In this document: positions 25,764 to 33,513 of the stretch, one piece after another
Layout: every line of letters starts with the position of its first letter
Position numbering within the stretch: the first letter of the stretch is position 1
Assembly (NCBI RefSeq): GCF_029968015.1
Contig: NZ_JASCIS010000057.1
Location: 1 to 46,133 of the forward strand
Source of the DNA: Streptomyces luteolus
GTDB lineage: Bacteria > Actinomycetota > Actinomycetes > Streptomycetales > Streptomycetaceae
Direction of reading: 5' to 3'
DNA: 46,133 nt
Position numbers and translations under genes: made by a program
Notes under the pieces: model-generated
Databases searched by the model: none
Told to the model about the DNA's origin: nothing
The model's input: the letters and a program-made list of their open reading frames with translations, nothing else

Positions 25764-26513
25764 CTATGCCACCAGTTCGCCGAAGGACTCCTCCAGGTCA
25801 CGGCCGAAGCTGAGGACCTCGTCCTCGCGCAGCCGGCGCAGGGAGCGCCAGATGCTGGACTTCACCGTGCCGACACTGATGTCGAGAATGTCCGCGATCT
25901 CCGGGTCCGTACGGCCCTCGTAGTAGCGGAGCACGAGCATCGTCCGCTGCAGTTCCGGAAGGCGGGCCAGGGCCTGCCAGAGAACCGCGCGCAGCTCCGT
26001 GCCGCGCATCGCGTCCGTGTCGCCCACCGTCTCCGGCAGCTCCTCGGTCGGGTACTCGTTCAGCTTGCGGCGGCGCCACGCGCTGATGTGCAGATTGGTC
26101 ATGGTGCGGCGGAGGTAGCCCCCGACCGCGGCCTTGTCGGTGATCCGGTCCCAGGCGCGGTACGTCGAGAACAGCGCGCTCTGCAACAGGTCCTCGGCCT
26201 CGAAGCGGTCACCGGTCAGGTGGTACGCGGTGGCGTACAGGGAGGCGCGGCGCTCCTTTACGTAAGCGGTGAACTCCACTTCCGACAGGGACGTCCGCTC
26301 CCCCGAGTCCTCCCCGTACGATCCCCCGTTGCCGACGCCGCCCGTGGGGCGGGCGTCGACCACCGTCATGTACCCAGTGTGCTGCCGTCCGGTACCGCGA
26401 GCGCACCCCCGCACTCCCGCACCGGACTTCTCGTGCTGGCCGGCGCTCCGCGTGGTGATGTCGTGCAGACGCGTGACAACTGCGCTCGCGCTGGTGCCGT
26501 GCAGTGTGTTCAT
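25764..26513 (-). CDS. sigQ: ECF sigma factor SigQ
   Basis: A 249-residue ECF sigma factor of the SigE-like actinobacterial family. Region 2 is FTAYVKERRASLYATAYHLTGDRFEAEDLLQSALFSTYRAWDRI; region 4 is ALARLPELQRTMLVLRYYEGRTDPEIADILDISVGTVKSSIWRSLRRLRE. The first ~85 residues are a long disordered extension. ATG 26513 begins MNTLHGTSASAVVTRLHD; ATG 26369 is a shorter alternative. It is divergent from afsQ1, the arrangement known in S. coelicolor, where AfsQ1 activates sigQ and SigQ affects antibiotic production. An AfsQ1 box lies in the shared upstream region. Confidence 0.9.
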   Translation of the reverse strand: MNTLHGTSASAVVTRLHDITTRSAGQHEKSGAGVRGCARGTGRQHTGYMTVVDARPTGGVGNGGSYGEDSGERTSLSEVEFTAYVKERRASLYATAYHLTGDRFEAEDLLQSALFSTYRAWDRITDKAAVGGYLRRTMTNLHISAWRRRKLNEYPTEELPETVGDTDAMRGTELRAVLWQALARLPELQRTMLVLRYYEGRTDPEIADILDISVGTVKSSIWRSLRRLREDEVLSFGRDLEESFGELVA

Positions 26514-26629
26514 CTCGCGCCCCCCGTCGTGGAGTACTGGTCCAGACGCACCGTCCGAAGGTCCGTGGCCGGTGCGTTCCGTGTGACCAAAAGCCTGCCC
26601 TTCGACTTTCATCGCGGTGTCTGTCGACT

Positions 26630-26645
26630 GTCACAGGCCTGTCAC
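26630..26645. promoter_or_regulatory. AfsQ1 binding site (GTnAC-n6-GTnAC)
   Basis: GTCAC-AGGCCT-GTCAC, a perfect match to the published AfsQ1 consensus of two GTnAC direct repeats separated by six bases. It lies between the divergent sigQ and afsQ1 genes, 117 bp before the sigQ start and 113 bp before the afsQ1 start. Confidence 0.85.
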
Positions 26646-26758
26646 AGCGCCTGTCGGTCGCGGAGATCGAGGCGAGATCGCCGGGTGAACGGCCTGGTCG
26701 GCGGCGGGAGCGTCCCAACAGTCGAAACACCACCGCACCATGCGACAGAATGACCGAC

Positions 26759-27436
26759 GTGCCTTCCCTGTTGCTGATCGAAGACGACGACGCCATCCGC
26801 ACGGCCCTTGAGCTGTCGCTGACGCGCCAGGGGCATCGTGTGTCCACCGCCGCCACCGGCGAGGACGGTCTGAAACTGCTGCGCGAACAGCGCCCGGATC
26901 TGATCGTTCTCGACGTGATGCTGCCCGGCATCGACGGGTTCGAGGTGTGCCGCCGCATCCGGCGCACCGACCAGTTGCCAATCATCCTGCTCACCGCGCG
27001 CAGCGACGACATCGACGTGGTGGTCGGCCTGGAGTCCGGCGCCGACGACTACGTGGTCAAGCCCGTGCAGGGCCGGGTCCTCGACGCCCGGATCCGTGCC
27101 GTCCTGCGCCGCGGCGAGCGCGAGGCCAACGACGCGGCGGCCTTCGGCTCACTCGTCATCGACCGCTCCGCGATGACGGTCACCAAGGACGGCGAGGACC
27201 TGCAGCTCACGCCGACCGAGCTGCGACTCCTGCTCGAACTCAGCCGCAGGCCCGGCCAGGCCCTCTCCCGCCAGCAGCTGCTCCGCCTGGTGTGGGAGCA
27301 CGACTACCTCGGCGACTCCCGCCTGGTGGACGCGTGTGTGCAGCGGCTGCGCGCCAAGGTCGAGGACGTGCCGTCGTCGCCGACCCTGATCCGCACGGTC
27401 CGTGGCGTCGGGTACCGCTTGGACACGCCTCAGTGA
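26759..27436 (+). CDS. afsQ1: Response regulator AfsQ1
   Basis: A 225-residue OmpR/PhoB-type regulator. The receiver domain (1-120) has the acidic pocket EDDD and the phospho-acceptor Asp52 in IVLDVMLPG, plus the conserved ILLTARSDD and VVKPVQGR segments. The winged-helix output domain (~130-225) ends TLIRTVRGVGYRLDTPQ. The sequence is close to S. coelicolor AfsQ1 as I remember it, and GTG 26759 gives the same 225-residue length and the known Asp52 numbering; ATG 26750 would add three residues. In S. coelicolor it controls antibiotic genes and nitrogen metabolism. It overlaps the kinase gene by GTGA. Confidence 0.96.
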   Translation: MPSLLLIEDDDAIRTALELSLTRQGHRVSTAATGEDGLKLLREQRPDLIVLDVMLPGIDGFEVCRRIRRTDQLPIILLTARSDDIDVVVGLESGADDYVVKPVQGRVLDARIRAVLRRGEREANDAAAFGSLVIDRSAMTVTKDGEDLQLTPTELRLLLELSRRPGQALSRQQLLRLVWEHDYLGDSRLVDACVQRLRAKVEDVPSSPTLIRTVRGVGYRLDTPQ

Positions 27437-29019
27437 CATCCGCGCAGGAGGGCCCCGGGACTCCTCCCAGGACCTGGAGCCGCTCCCTCTTCACCAGCCT
27501 CCGCCTGACCAGCCTGCGGCTGCGCCTCGTCGTCGTGTTCAGCCTGATCGCGCTGACCGCGGCCGTCTCCGCCTCCGGCATCGCGTACTGGCTCAACCGC
27601 GAGGCCGTGCTCACCCGCACCCAGGACGCGGCGCTCGGCGACTTCAAGGAGGCCATGCAGGACCGCGTGGCCGCGCTGCCGCGGCAGCCCACGAAGGACG
27701 AACTCGACCGCGCGGCGCGGAACATGGCCCACGGCAGTCAGGGCTACAGCGTCGTCCTGATCGGCGAGAACCCCGACGGCAGGACCGTCGTCGGCACCTC
27801 CGAGCTGGACGCCTTCACCGTCGACGACGTCCCGGCATCGCTGCGCAAGGCCGTCAACAAGCCGGTCGCCGAGAAGTCGGACGACGGCGCGGACGAGGAG
27901 ACGTACCGGCTGTTCTGGCAGCGTGAGGTGGAGGGCGGAACTCCGTATCTCGTGGGCGGTACGCGGGTGATGGGCGGCGGGCCCACCGGGTACATGCTGA
28001 AGTCCCTCGAACCGGAGGCGAAGGATCTCAACTCCCTCGCCTGGTCCCTCGGGATCGCCACCGCGCTTGCCCTGATCGGCGCCGCGCTGCTCGCCCAGGC
28101 CGCCGCGACGACCGTGCTCAAGCCGGTGCACCGGCTCGGCGTCGCCGCCCGCCGCCTCGGCGAGGGCAAGCTCGACACCCGCCTCAGGGTCTCCGGCACC
28201 GACGAACTGGCCGAGCTGTCACGGACGTTCAACTCCACGGCCGCGTCCCTGGAGAAGAAGGTCGCGGACATGAGCGCCCGCGAGGAGTCCAGCCGCCGCT
28301 TCGTCGCCGACATGTCGCACGAGCTGCGCACCCCGCTCACCGCGATCACCGCCGTCACCGAGGTGCTCGAAGAGGAGGAGGACAGCCTCGACCCGATGAT
28401 CGCCCCGGCCGTACGCCTGGTGGTCAGCGAGACCCGGCGCCTCAACGACCTCGTCGAGAACCTGATGGAGGTCACCCGCTTCGACGCCGGCACCGCCCGT
28501 CTGGTCCTGGACGACGTGGACATCGCCGACCAGATCACCGCCTGCATCGACGCCCGCGCCTGGCTGGACGCCGTCGACCTGGACGCCGAGCGCGGCATCA
28601 CCGCCCGCCTCGACCCGCGCCGCCTCGACGTGATCCTCGCCAACCTGATCGGCAACGCCCTCAAGCACGGGGGGTCGCCGGTGCGTGTCTCCGTGCACCA
28701 GGAGGGCGACGAGCTGGTGATCTCGGTACGGGACCAGGGGCCCGGCATCCCCGAGGAGGTGCTGCCGCACGTCTTCGACCGCTTCTACAAGGCCAGCGCG
28801 TCCCGTCCGCGCTCCGAGGGCAGCGGCCTCGGCCTCTCCATCGCCCTGGAGAACGCCCATATCCACGGCGGCGAGATCACGGCCGCCAACTCCCCGGGCG
28901 GCGGCGCGGTGTTCACCCTCCGGCTGCCGAGCGGCGAGGGCACCGGCAGCGGTGACGACGCCGGTGACGGCGGAGACGACGGCGGTACGGACCAGCAGGC
29001 GAAGAAGGCGGACCGATGA
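27433..29019 (+). CDS. afsQ2: Sensor histidine kinase AfsQ2
   Basis: A 528-residue membrane kinase, partner of AfsQ1. Membrane helices at ~31-51 and ~202-222 flank an extracytoplasmic sensor of ~150 residues. HAMP follows, then the dimerisation/phosphotransfer domain with His296 in DMSHELRTPLTAI, then the ATPase domain with NLIGNALKHG, DQGPGIP and GSGLGLSI. The C-terminus is a Gly/Asp-rich tail. GTG 27433 overlaps the afsQ1 stop as GTGA, and the stop overlaps the lipoprotein start as ATGA, so the three are co-translated. Confidence 0.95.
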   Translation: MTSAQEGPGTPPRTWSRSLFTSLRLTSLRLRLVVVFSLIALTAAVSASGIAYWLNREAVLTRTQDAALGDFKEAMQDRVAALPRQPTKDELDRAARNMAHGSQGYSVVLIGENPDGRTVVGTSELDAFTVDDVPASLRKAVNKPVAEKSDDGADEETYRLFWQREVEGGTPYLVGGTRVMGGGPTGYMLKSLEPEAKDLNSLAWSLGIATALALIGAALLAQAAATTVLKPVHRLGVAARRLGEGKLDTRLRVSGTDELAELSRTFNSTAASLEKKVADMSAREESSRRFVADMSHELRTPLTAITAVTEVLEEEEDSLDPMIAPAVRLVVSETRRLNDLVENLMEVTRFDAGTARLVLDDVDIADQITACIDARAWLDAVDLDAERGITARLDPRRLDVILANLIGNALKHGGSPVRVSVHQEGDELVISVRDQGPGIPEEVLPHVFDRFYKASASRPRSEGSGLGLSIALENAHIHGGEITAANSPGGGAVFTLRLPSGEGTGSGDDAGDGGDDGGTDQQAKKADR

Positions 29020-29639
29020 CGGCACGTACGCGCACCCGGAGGCTACTGGCCCGGGGTGCCCTGGCCGCCTTGCTCGCCGCGGGCGTCGCGGGCTGCGGCA
29101 TCCGCGCCACGGAGGTCCCGACGGAATTCGGCCCGGCCCCGTCGCGGGTGCCGTGCGTGAGCACCGCGGCCGACATCACGACCACTCGGGCGCAGACCGG
29201 CACCGTCCCGCAGGAGATCTTCCTCGTCTGCGGTTCACAGCTGGTACGCGTGGACCGCGCGGTACGCCTCTCCGACTCGGCCGCCCAGGACCCGGTGCAG
29301 GTCGCCCAGGCCCTCCTCGCCGAACTCGGGGAGCCGCCCACCGAGGCCGAGGACCAGGCCGGGTTCACCTCGGACGTCAAGGGCCACCCGAAGGTCACGG
29401 GCCCGCGCGGCGACGACCCGTCGAGGGCGCTGCGGATCAGCACCCCGCCCGAGCGGATGTCGCCGTACGAACTGGCCCAGATCGTCTGCACCTTCGCCCA
29501 GAGCGTGGCCGCGGAGCGGGACGATTCGGTCCTGCTCGGTGGGACCGGGCAGGACTCCCCCCTCCGGCGGTACGAGTGCACGGAGGAACTCCGGGCCCGC
29601 CCCGGCACGGTGCCCGCCCCGGCGGAGACGGTTCGCTGA
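29016..29639 (+). CDS. AfsQ operon lipoprotein
   Basis: A 207-residue predicted lipoprotein. A basic N-terminus (MTARTRTRRLLARG) and hydrophobic stretch lead to the lipobox VAGC, with Cys27 as the lipidation site. The mature domain has three further cysteines (VPCVSTAAD, FLVCGSQ, IVCTFAQS) and another in RYECTEEL. It is the third gene of the afsQ operon, overlapping afsQ2 by four bases. Outer-surface lipoproteins next to kinases often tune signal sensing, so it may modulate AfsQ2; that is an inference from position. Confidence 0.88.
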   Translation: MTARTRTRRLLARGALAALLAAGVAGCGIRATEVPTEFGPAPSRVPCVSTAADITTTRAQTGTVPQEIFLVCGSQLVRVDRAVRLSDSAAQDPVQVAQALLAELGEPPTEAEDQAGFTSDVKGHPKVTGPRGDDPSRALRISTPPERMSPYELAQIVCTFAQSVAAERDDSVLLGGTGQDSPLRRYECTEELRARPGTVPAPAETVR

Positions 29640-29646
29640 TAGGGGT

Positions 29647-29780
29647 GCCCCGTCAGGGGCGCGGGGAACTGCGCGCTCAGCCACGACGAAAGCCGCAGTC
29701 GCATCTGCGTGGAGCATGCGCAGACGCGACTGCGGCTTTTCGCGGGTTGCTCGCGCAGTTCCCCGCGCCCCTATCGGGGC
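29647..29780. repeat. Dispersed element locus D: nested long palindrome
   Basis: Two copies of the 20-base core face each other: the outer 21-bp stem is perfect (29655-29675 with 29752-29772) and extends to GCCCCG/CGGGGC at the ends. Inside is a second 21-bp stem with one mismatch (29689-29709 with 29719-29739), followed by TTTT. It lies after the afsQ operon and would terminate it well. Confidence 0.8.
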
Positions 29781-29817
29781 GGGAACCGATGTGCACGGAA
29801 GACGCGTCTTCGACGGC

Positions 29818-30357
29818 GTGCAGTGTCAAGGCCAAAGCGGCAGCGTGCCCCTTCGCGTGGCGGGAGCCGCCCTCCTCCTCGCGCATCTTCTGTTCGTCGC
29901 CTGGGTGACGCTGCGTCCCCTGGACGTGCCCTGGGTGAGCGCGCCCAACCTGCAGCCGATGGCCGGGATCAGAGCGGACCTGGCGCTCGCGCCGCGGGAG
30001 GCGGTGCGCCGGATCGGCGAGCAGATGCTGCTCCTGGCTCCGCTCGGGGTTCTGCTCCCGCTGGTCGGCGGGCGCCTGTGCGCCTCGCCCCTGATGTCGC
30101 TGACCCGTACCGTCGCCGCGGGTGGCCTCGTCTCCCTCGGCATCGAGCTGCTGCAGACCGGCGTGCCGGGGCAGGTCGTCGACGTCGACTCGCTGCTGCT
30201 CAACACCCTCGGGGTGGCCCTGGCGCACGTGGCCGTCGTGCCCGCGGCCCGCGCACGGCTGCGCCGGAGGCCGCTCGGCCCGGCGCGTGCCCGACCCAGG
30301 GACGAGGGCTCTCAGGGTTCGACCCCGACGATTCCCAGGGTCGGGATCGCCCCGTAG
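29818..30357 (+). CDS. VanZ-like family membrane protein
   Basis: A 179-residue protein with four or five membrane helices. The first (~17-35, LRVAGAALLLAHLLFVAWVTLRP) is followed by the LRPLDVPWVSAPNLQPM loop; later come LLLAPLGVLLPLV and SLGIELLQTGVPGQVVDVDSLLLNTLGVALAH, whose E-LLQ...R-x-x-D-x-D-D-L-L-x-N pattern is the VanZ-family hallmark. VanZ is linked to teicoplanin resistance, but most homologues have no known function. GTG 29818 is the preferred start; a second GTG at 29845 is possible. The C-terminus is basic and Pro-rich. Confidence 0.85.
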   Translation: MQCQGQSGSVPLRVAGAALLLAHLLFVAWVTLRPLDVPWVSAPNLQPMAGIRADLALAPREAVRRIGEQMLLLAPLGVLLPLVGGRLCASPLMSLTRTVAAGGLVSLGIELLQTGVPGQVVDVDSLLLNTLGVALAHVAVVPAARARLRRRPLGPARARPRDEGSQGSTPTIPRVGIAP

Positions 30358-30434
30358 TCCGACGCTTTGCACCGCTTCGCGGACGTACCGTCGAAGACAC
30401 ACAGACGATTTCCTCGTACCGCGAAGGAGCCACC

Positions 30435-30635
30435 ATGACCGCCCTTGTTCGCCCCAGGAACGGACGGATGATCGGCGGAGTGTGCGCAGCGCTGGCCCAG
30501 CGCTTCGGCACCTCCGCGACGACGATGCGCGTGATCTTCGTGGCCTCGTGCCTGTTGCCCGGACCGCAGTTCCTGATCTATCTCGCGCTGTGGCTGCTGC
30601 TGCCGTCGGAGAAGCGGGCCACCGCCGCCTGGTAG
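30435..30635 (+). CDS. PspC-domain small membrane protein
   Basis: A 66-residue PspC-domain protein. NGRMIGGVCAALAQRFGTSATTMRVIFVASCLLPGPQFLIYLALWLLLP has the family pattern GVC.GLA..fg.....R..f.....gg.....Y...W..lP, with one membrane helix at ~40-58. Members sense or respond to membrane stress in the phage-shock type response. ATG 30435 follows AAGGAG at 30423-30428. It is convergent with the secreted-protein gene; a 17-bp hairpin lies between. Confidence 0.9.
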   Translation: MTALVRPRNGRMIGGVCAALAQRFGTSATTMRVIFVASCLLPGPQFLIYLALWLLLPSEKRATAAW

Positions 30636-30661
30636 CCCGTGGCCGTACGCACACACAACAG

Positions 30662-30701
30662 CGGCGGGGTGCGCACTCGCCCGGGAGTGCGCACCCCGCC
30701 G
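30662..30701. terminator. Bidirectional hairpin terminator
   Basis: Perfect 17-bp stem (30662-30678 with 30685-30701), 6-nt loop GCCCGG. A second hairpin, CCGCGACCGG/CCGGTCGCGG, lies at 30713-30739. Both serve convergent genes. Confidence 0.87.
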
Positions 30702-30749
30702 TCCGTCGTTGCCCGCGACCGGGAAGGGGCCGGTCGCGGACCGGCGGGA

Positions 30750-31073
30750 TCAGCCGCCGACGGGCAGGCCCTTGCCGACCGGCAGACCGCCGAGCAGGCC
30801 GCTGACCGGGTCACCCTCGCCCGAGGCGGCGGCGTCCGGGGTCTGGGCGGCGGACAGCCCGCCCGCGAGGGCCTGCTGCCCCTGGGCCAGGGACTCGCCG
30901 GCGGGCAGGTTCTTCGCGACCTCACCGACCGGCAGGGCGGAGGCCACGTTGCCGACGGTCCCGGCGGCGTCGGTCAGGCCCGGGACCACGGCCGACGCGC
31001 TGCCCGCACCGGCAGCGGCGAAAGCGGCACCGAGAGCGGCGACACCGAGGGTCTTGGCGGCAGAGTGCTTCAT
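30750..31073 (-). CDS. Small secreted Ala/Gly-rich protein
   Basis: A 107-residue protein with a typical signal peptide: MKHSAAKTLGVAALGAAFAAAGAGSASA, cleavage after ASA. The mature ~79 residues (VVPGLTDAAGTVGNVASALPVGEVAKNLPAGESLAQGQQALAGG) repeat LP.G and A.G motifs and contain no cysteine. Similar secreted proteins are common in Streptomyces and have been mislabelled as ATP-binding proteins; their role is unknown. It resembles the protein at 24240-24665 in style. ATG 31073 follows a weak GGACGT tract. Confidence 0.8.
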   Translation of the reverse strand: MKHSAAKTLGVAALGAAFAAAGAGSASAVVPGLTDAAGTVGNVASALPVGEVAKNLPAGESLAQGQQALAGGLSAAQTPDAAASGEGDPVSGLLGGLPVGKGLPVGG

Positions 31074-31160
31074 GGTGAATACGTCCTTGTGACGGGGATG
31101 GAGCGGTTTGGCAAGCTATCCACGGGCCGTACGCGCTCGCAAACACCAAAACGCCGGGAA

Positions 31161-31191
31161 AAAGGGCCGGGAACAAACGTCCCGGCCCTTT
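31161..31191. terminator. Hairpin terminator after adenosine deaminase gene
   Basis: Perfect 12-bp stem AAAGGGCCGGGA (31161-31172) with TCCCGGCCCTTT (31180-31191), 7-nt loop. Read on the minus strand it ends in a short U-run. Confidence 0.85.
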
Positions 31192-31205
31192 CCGATTTCC
31201 CCGAA

Positions 31206-32360
31206 TCAGCTCGCTGAGGCCACAGAACCCCTGGTCGAGGCGGTCTGCTGGAACAGCCACTCGGATTTCAACTCGGCGTAACCCGGCTTGATCACGTCAT
31301 TGATCATGGCCAGTCGTTCATCGAAAGGAATGAACGCTGATTTCATCGCATTGACTGTGAACCACTGCATGTCGTCGAGCGTGTAACCGAAAGCGCCGAC
31401 CAGGTGCTCGAATTCGCGGCTCATGCTCGTGCCGGACATCAGGCGGTTGTCCGTGTTGACCGTGGCCCGGAAATGCAGCCGGCGGAGCAGCCCGATGGGG
31501 TGCTCGGCGTACGAGGTGGCCGCGCCCGTCTGCAGGTTGGACGTCGGGCACATCTCCAGCGGGATGCGCTTGTCGCGTACGTACGAGGCGAGGCGGCCGA
31601 GCTCGACCGTGCCGTCGTCGGCGATCTGGATGTCGTCGATGATGCGGACGCCGTGGCCGAGGCGGTCCGCGCCGCACCACTGCAGGGCCTGCCAGATGGA
31701 CGGCAGCCCGAAGGCCTCGCCCGCGTGGATCGTGAAGTGGTTGTTCTCGCGCTTGAGGTACTCGAACGCGTCCAGGTGCCGGGTGGGCGGGAAGCCCGCC
31801 TCCGCGCCCGCGATGTCGAAGCCGACCACGCCGAAGTCTCGGTAGCGGTTGGCGAGTTCGGCGATCTCCAGGGCGCGGGCCGCGTGCCGCATCGCGGTGA
31901 GCAGGGCGCCCACGCGGATGCGGTGGCCGCTCTCCTTCGCGCGCCGCTCGCCCTCGCGGAAGCCAGCGTTGACGGCCTCGACGACCTCTTCGAGGGTGAG
32001 CCCCTTCTCCAGGTGCTGCTCGGGCGCGTACCGGATCTCCGCGTAGACGACACCGTCCTCGGCGAGGTCCTGGGCGCACTCGGCGGCGACCCGGAAGAGG
32101 GCCTCCTTGGTCTGCATGACGGCGCAGGTGTGGGCGAACGTCTCGAGGTAGCGCGGCAGCGAACCGGAGTCGGCGGCCTCGCGGAACCAGACGCCGAGCT
32201 TGTCGGCCTCGGTCTCGGGGAGTGCCTCGTACCCCACTTCGCGGGCGAGGTCGATGATCGTGCCGGGGCGCAGGCCGCCGTCGAGATGGTCGTGGAGCAG
32301 CACCTTCGGGGCCCGCCGGATCTGCTCCGGGGCCGGTGCGGGAGTGGTCTGGCTCGTCAT
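31206..32360 (-). CDS. add: Adenosine deaminase
   Basis: A 384-residue zinc adenosine deaminase turning (deoxy)adenosine into (deoxy)inosine, the substrate of the phosphorylase at 13473. Metal and catalytic motifs: LLHDHLDGGLRP near the N-terminus, FTIHAGEA (His and Glu), GADRLGHGVRIIDD, MCPTSNLQTG, and VNTDNRLMSGTSM with the metal-binding Asp. ATG 32360 is 16 bp from the palindrome and, with a -10-like TACAGT, would be leaderless. An in-frame ATG at 32444 would run through the promoter and is rejected. Confidence 0.94.
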   Translation of the reverse strand: MTSQTTPAPAPEQIRRAPKVLLHDHLDGGLRPGTIIDLAREVGYEALPETEADKLGVWFREAADSGSLPRYLETFAHTCAVMQTKEALFRVAAECAQDLAEDGVVYAEIRYAPEQHLEKGLTLEEVVEAVNAGFREGERRAKESGHRIRVGALLTAMRHAARALEIAELANRYRDFGVVGFDIAGAEAGFPPTRHLDAFEYLKRENNHFTIHAGEAFGLPSIWQALQWCGADRLGHGVRIIDDIQIADDGTVELGRLASYVRDKRIPLEMCPTSNLQTGAATSYAEHPIGLLRRLHFRATVNTDNRLMSGTSMSREFEHLVGAFGYTLDDMQWFTVNAMKSAFIPFDERLAMINDVIKPGYAELKSEWLFQQTASTRGSVASAS

Positions 32361-32400
32361 CTCGGCACTGTAACGCCTACGCGCGTAGATGTCTCGGGTC
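32361..32400 (-). promoter_or_regulatory. add promoter with nucleoside-regulon palindrome
   Basis: Perfect CTACGCGCGTAG at 32377-32388. On the minus strand, GAGACA (-35-like), a 17-bp spacer holding the palindrome, and TACAGT (-10-like) lead to transcription at or beside the ATG. This repeats the design at deoC. Confidence 0.72.
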
Positions 32401-32497
32401 GTACCGCTCTTCGATACGGAACCGTGGCTCGCGTCGATACGCAACAGTGACCGGTGCTTGGGGCTCCGTACACCCGCGCTTCTGAGAGTGTTCTGTC

Positions 32498-33256
32498 ATG
32501 GCACAGCAAGCAATGCCCTTACCGGGCACCCGACTTGGGCGCCTCATCGGCGCGGAGAACTCCGCCGTCAGCGGTGTCGTGCTGCTGCTGCCCGGCGGCA
32601 CCGAGACCTCCATGCGCCGCCCCTCGCCGCTGGCGGTGAACACGGCCCGGGTCCTTACCCGGAACCTGGTGCGGGCGGGGCGCGCGGAGGGGCTCGTCGG
32701 GCATGTCGTGCGCGGCGGCCGACGCGGCTGGAACGGCTCGGACGCGCTGCCGGCGCGCGATGCCCGCTGGGCGGTGGAGGAGGTCGTACGGCGCTACGGG
32801 GACGTGCCGGTCTGCCTCGCCGGGATCGACATGGGCGGGCGGGCAGCGCTGCACGCCGCGGGTCATCCGGCCGTCGACTCCGTGCTCGCGCTGGCTCCTT
32901 GGCTGCCGGAGGACGATGTCGCGGTGGCGCCCGAACCGGTGAAGCAGCTGAGTGGCCGGCACGTGCTGATCGTGCACGGCACGAACGATGAGCGGACCGA
33001 TCCGGAATTGTCGTTCCGGTTCGCCGAGCGGGTGAAGAAGGCGAACCGGGACACGTGCCGGTTCGAGGTGCACTCGGACGGGCACGGCCTGCATCAGCAT
33101 CGGGCCGAGGTGGCGGCGCTCTCGGCGGACTTCGTCCTCGGCACGCTGTTCGGGCGGGCCTTCTCCCGCCCCCTCACCGACGCGCTCGCGGCGCCGCCGC
33201 CGCTGGGGCTGCGCATGCCTCTTGCCTCCGGGTTCGGGCGGTCGTTGCGGGGGTAG
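32498..33256 (+). CDS. Alpha/beta hydrolase with Asp at the nucleophile position
   Basis: A 252-residue alpha/beta hydrolase, nearest in style to the dienelactone hydrolase group. The nucleophile elbow reads GIDMGG, so Asp111 replaces the usual Ser or Cys. The other triad members look present: Asp164 in IVHGTNDERTDP and His196 in HSDGHGLHQH. An Asp nucleophile is known in dehalogenases and epoxide hydrolases, but the rest does not resemble them strongly, so substrate and activity are open. ATG 32498 starts MAQQAMPLPGTRLGRL. It is divergent from add; the palindrome at 32377 is 110 bp upstream and could also affect it. Confidence 0.85.
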   Translation: MAQQAMPLPGTRLGRLIGAENSAVSGVVLLLPGGTETSMRRPSPLAVNTARVLTRNLVRAGRAEGLVGHVVRGGRRGWNGSDALPARDARWAVEEVVRRYGDVPVCLAGIDMGGRAALHAAGHPAVDSVLALAPWLPEDDVAVAPEPVKQLSGRHVLIVHGTNDERTDPELSFRFAERVKKANRDTCRFEVHSDGHGLHQHRAEVAALSADFVLGTLFGRAFSRPLTDALAAPPPLGLRMPLASGFGRSLRG

Positions 33257-33280
33257 TCGGGTGTTCGCCCCGGAGATTGT

Positions 33281-33507
33281 CCCCTACCCGCCCCTTCCCG
33301 AAAGCCTGCGGCGCTTCGGGGGCCAGCCCCCGGACCCCCTCCCCCAAGCTCTCGGCTTCGCTCGAGCAGGGGGGACCCCCATCTCAAACGCCGGAGGGGC
33401 TGAATTCACGTGCCCCGACAGGGGCGCGGGGAACTGCGCGAGCGACCACGACGGCGGGAAAGCCGAAAGACCGCTGCTGCAAGCTTTCGGGAAGGGGCGG
33501 GGTGGGG
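33281..33507. repeat. Dispersed GC-rich palindromic element, locus E
   Basis: Terminal boxes CCCCTACCCGCCCCTTCCCG (33281) and CGGGAAGGGGCGGGGTGGGG (33488-33507) face each other. The core AGGGGCGCGGGGAACTGCGC is at 33420-33439. A further hairpin, CCCCCAAGCTCTCGGCTTCG to CTCGAGCAGGGGGG (33341-33374), is inserted; from memory it is a very common streptomycete intergenic hairpin. The element ends 6 bp before the lysR stop and lies between convergent genes. Confidence 0.78.
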
Positions 33508-33513
33508 AAAAAC

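Noticed and set aside
26135..26160. Second PafBC-like promoter (TTGTCGGTG inside sigQ)
   Set aside because: The -10 part TANNNT is missing after eight bases and the site is inside a coding region.
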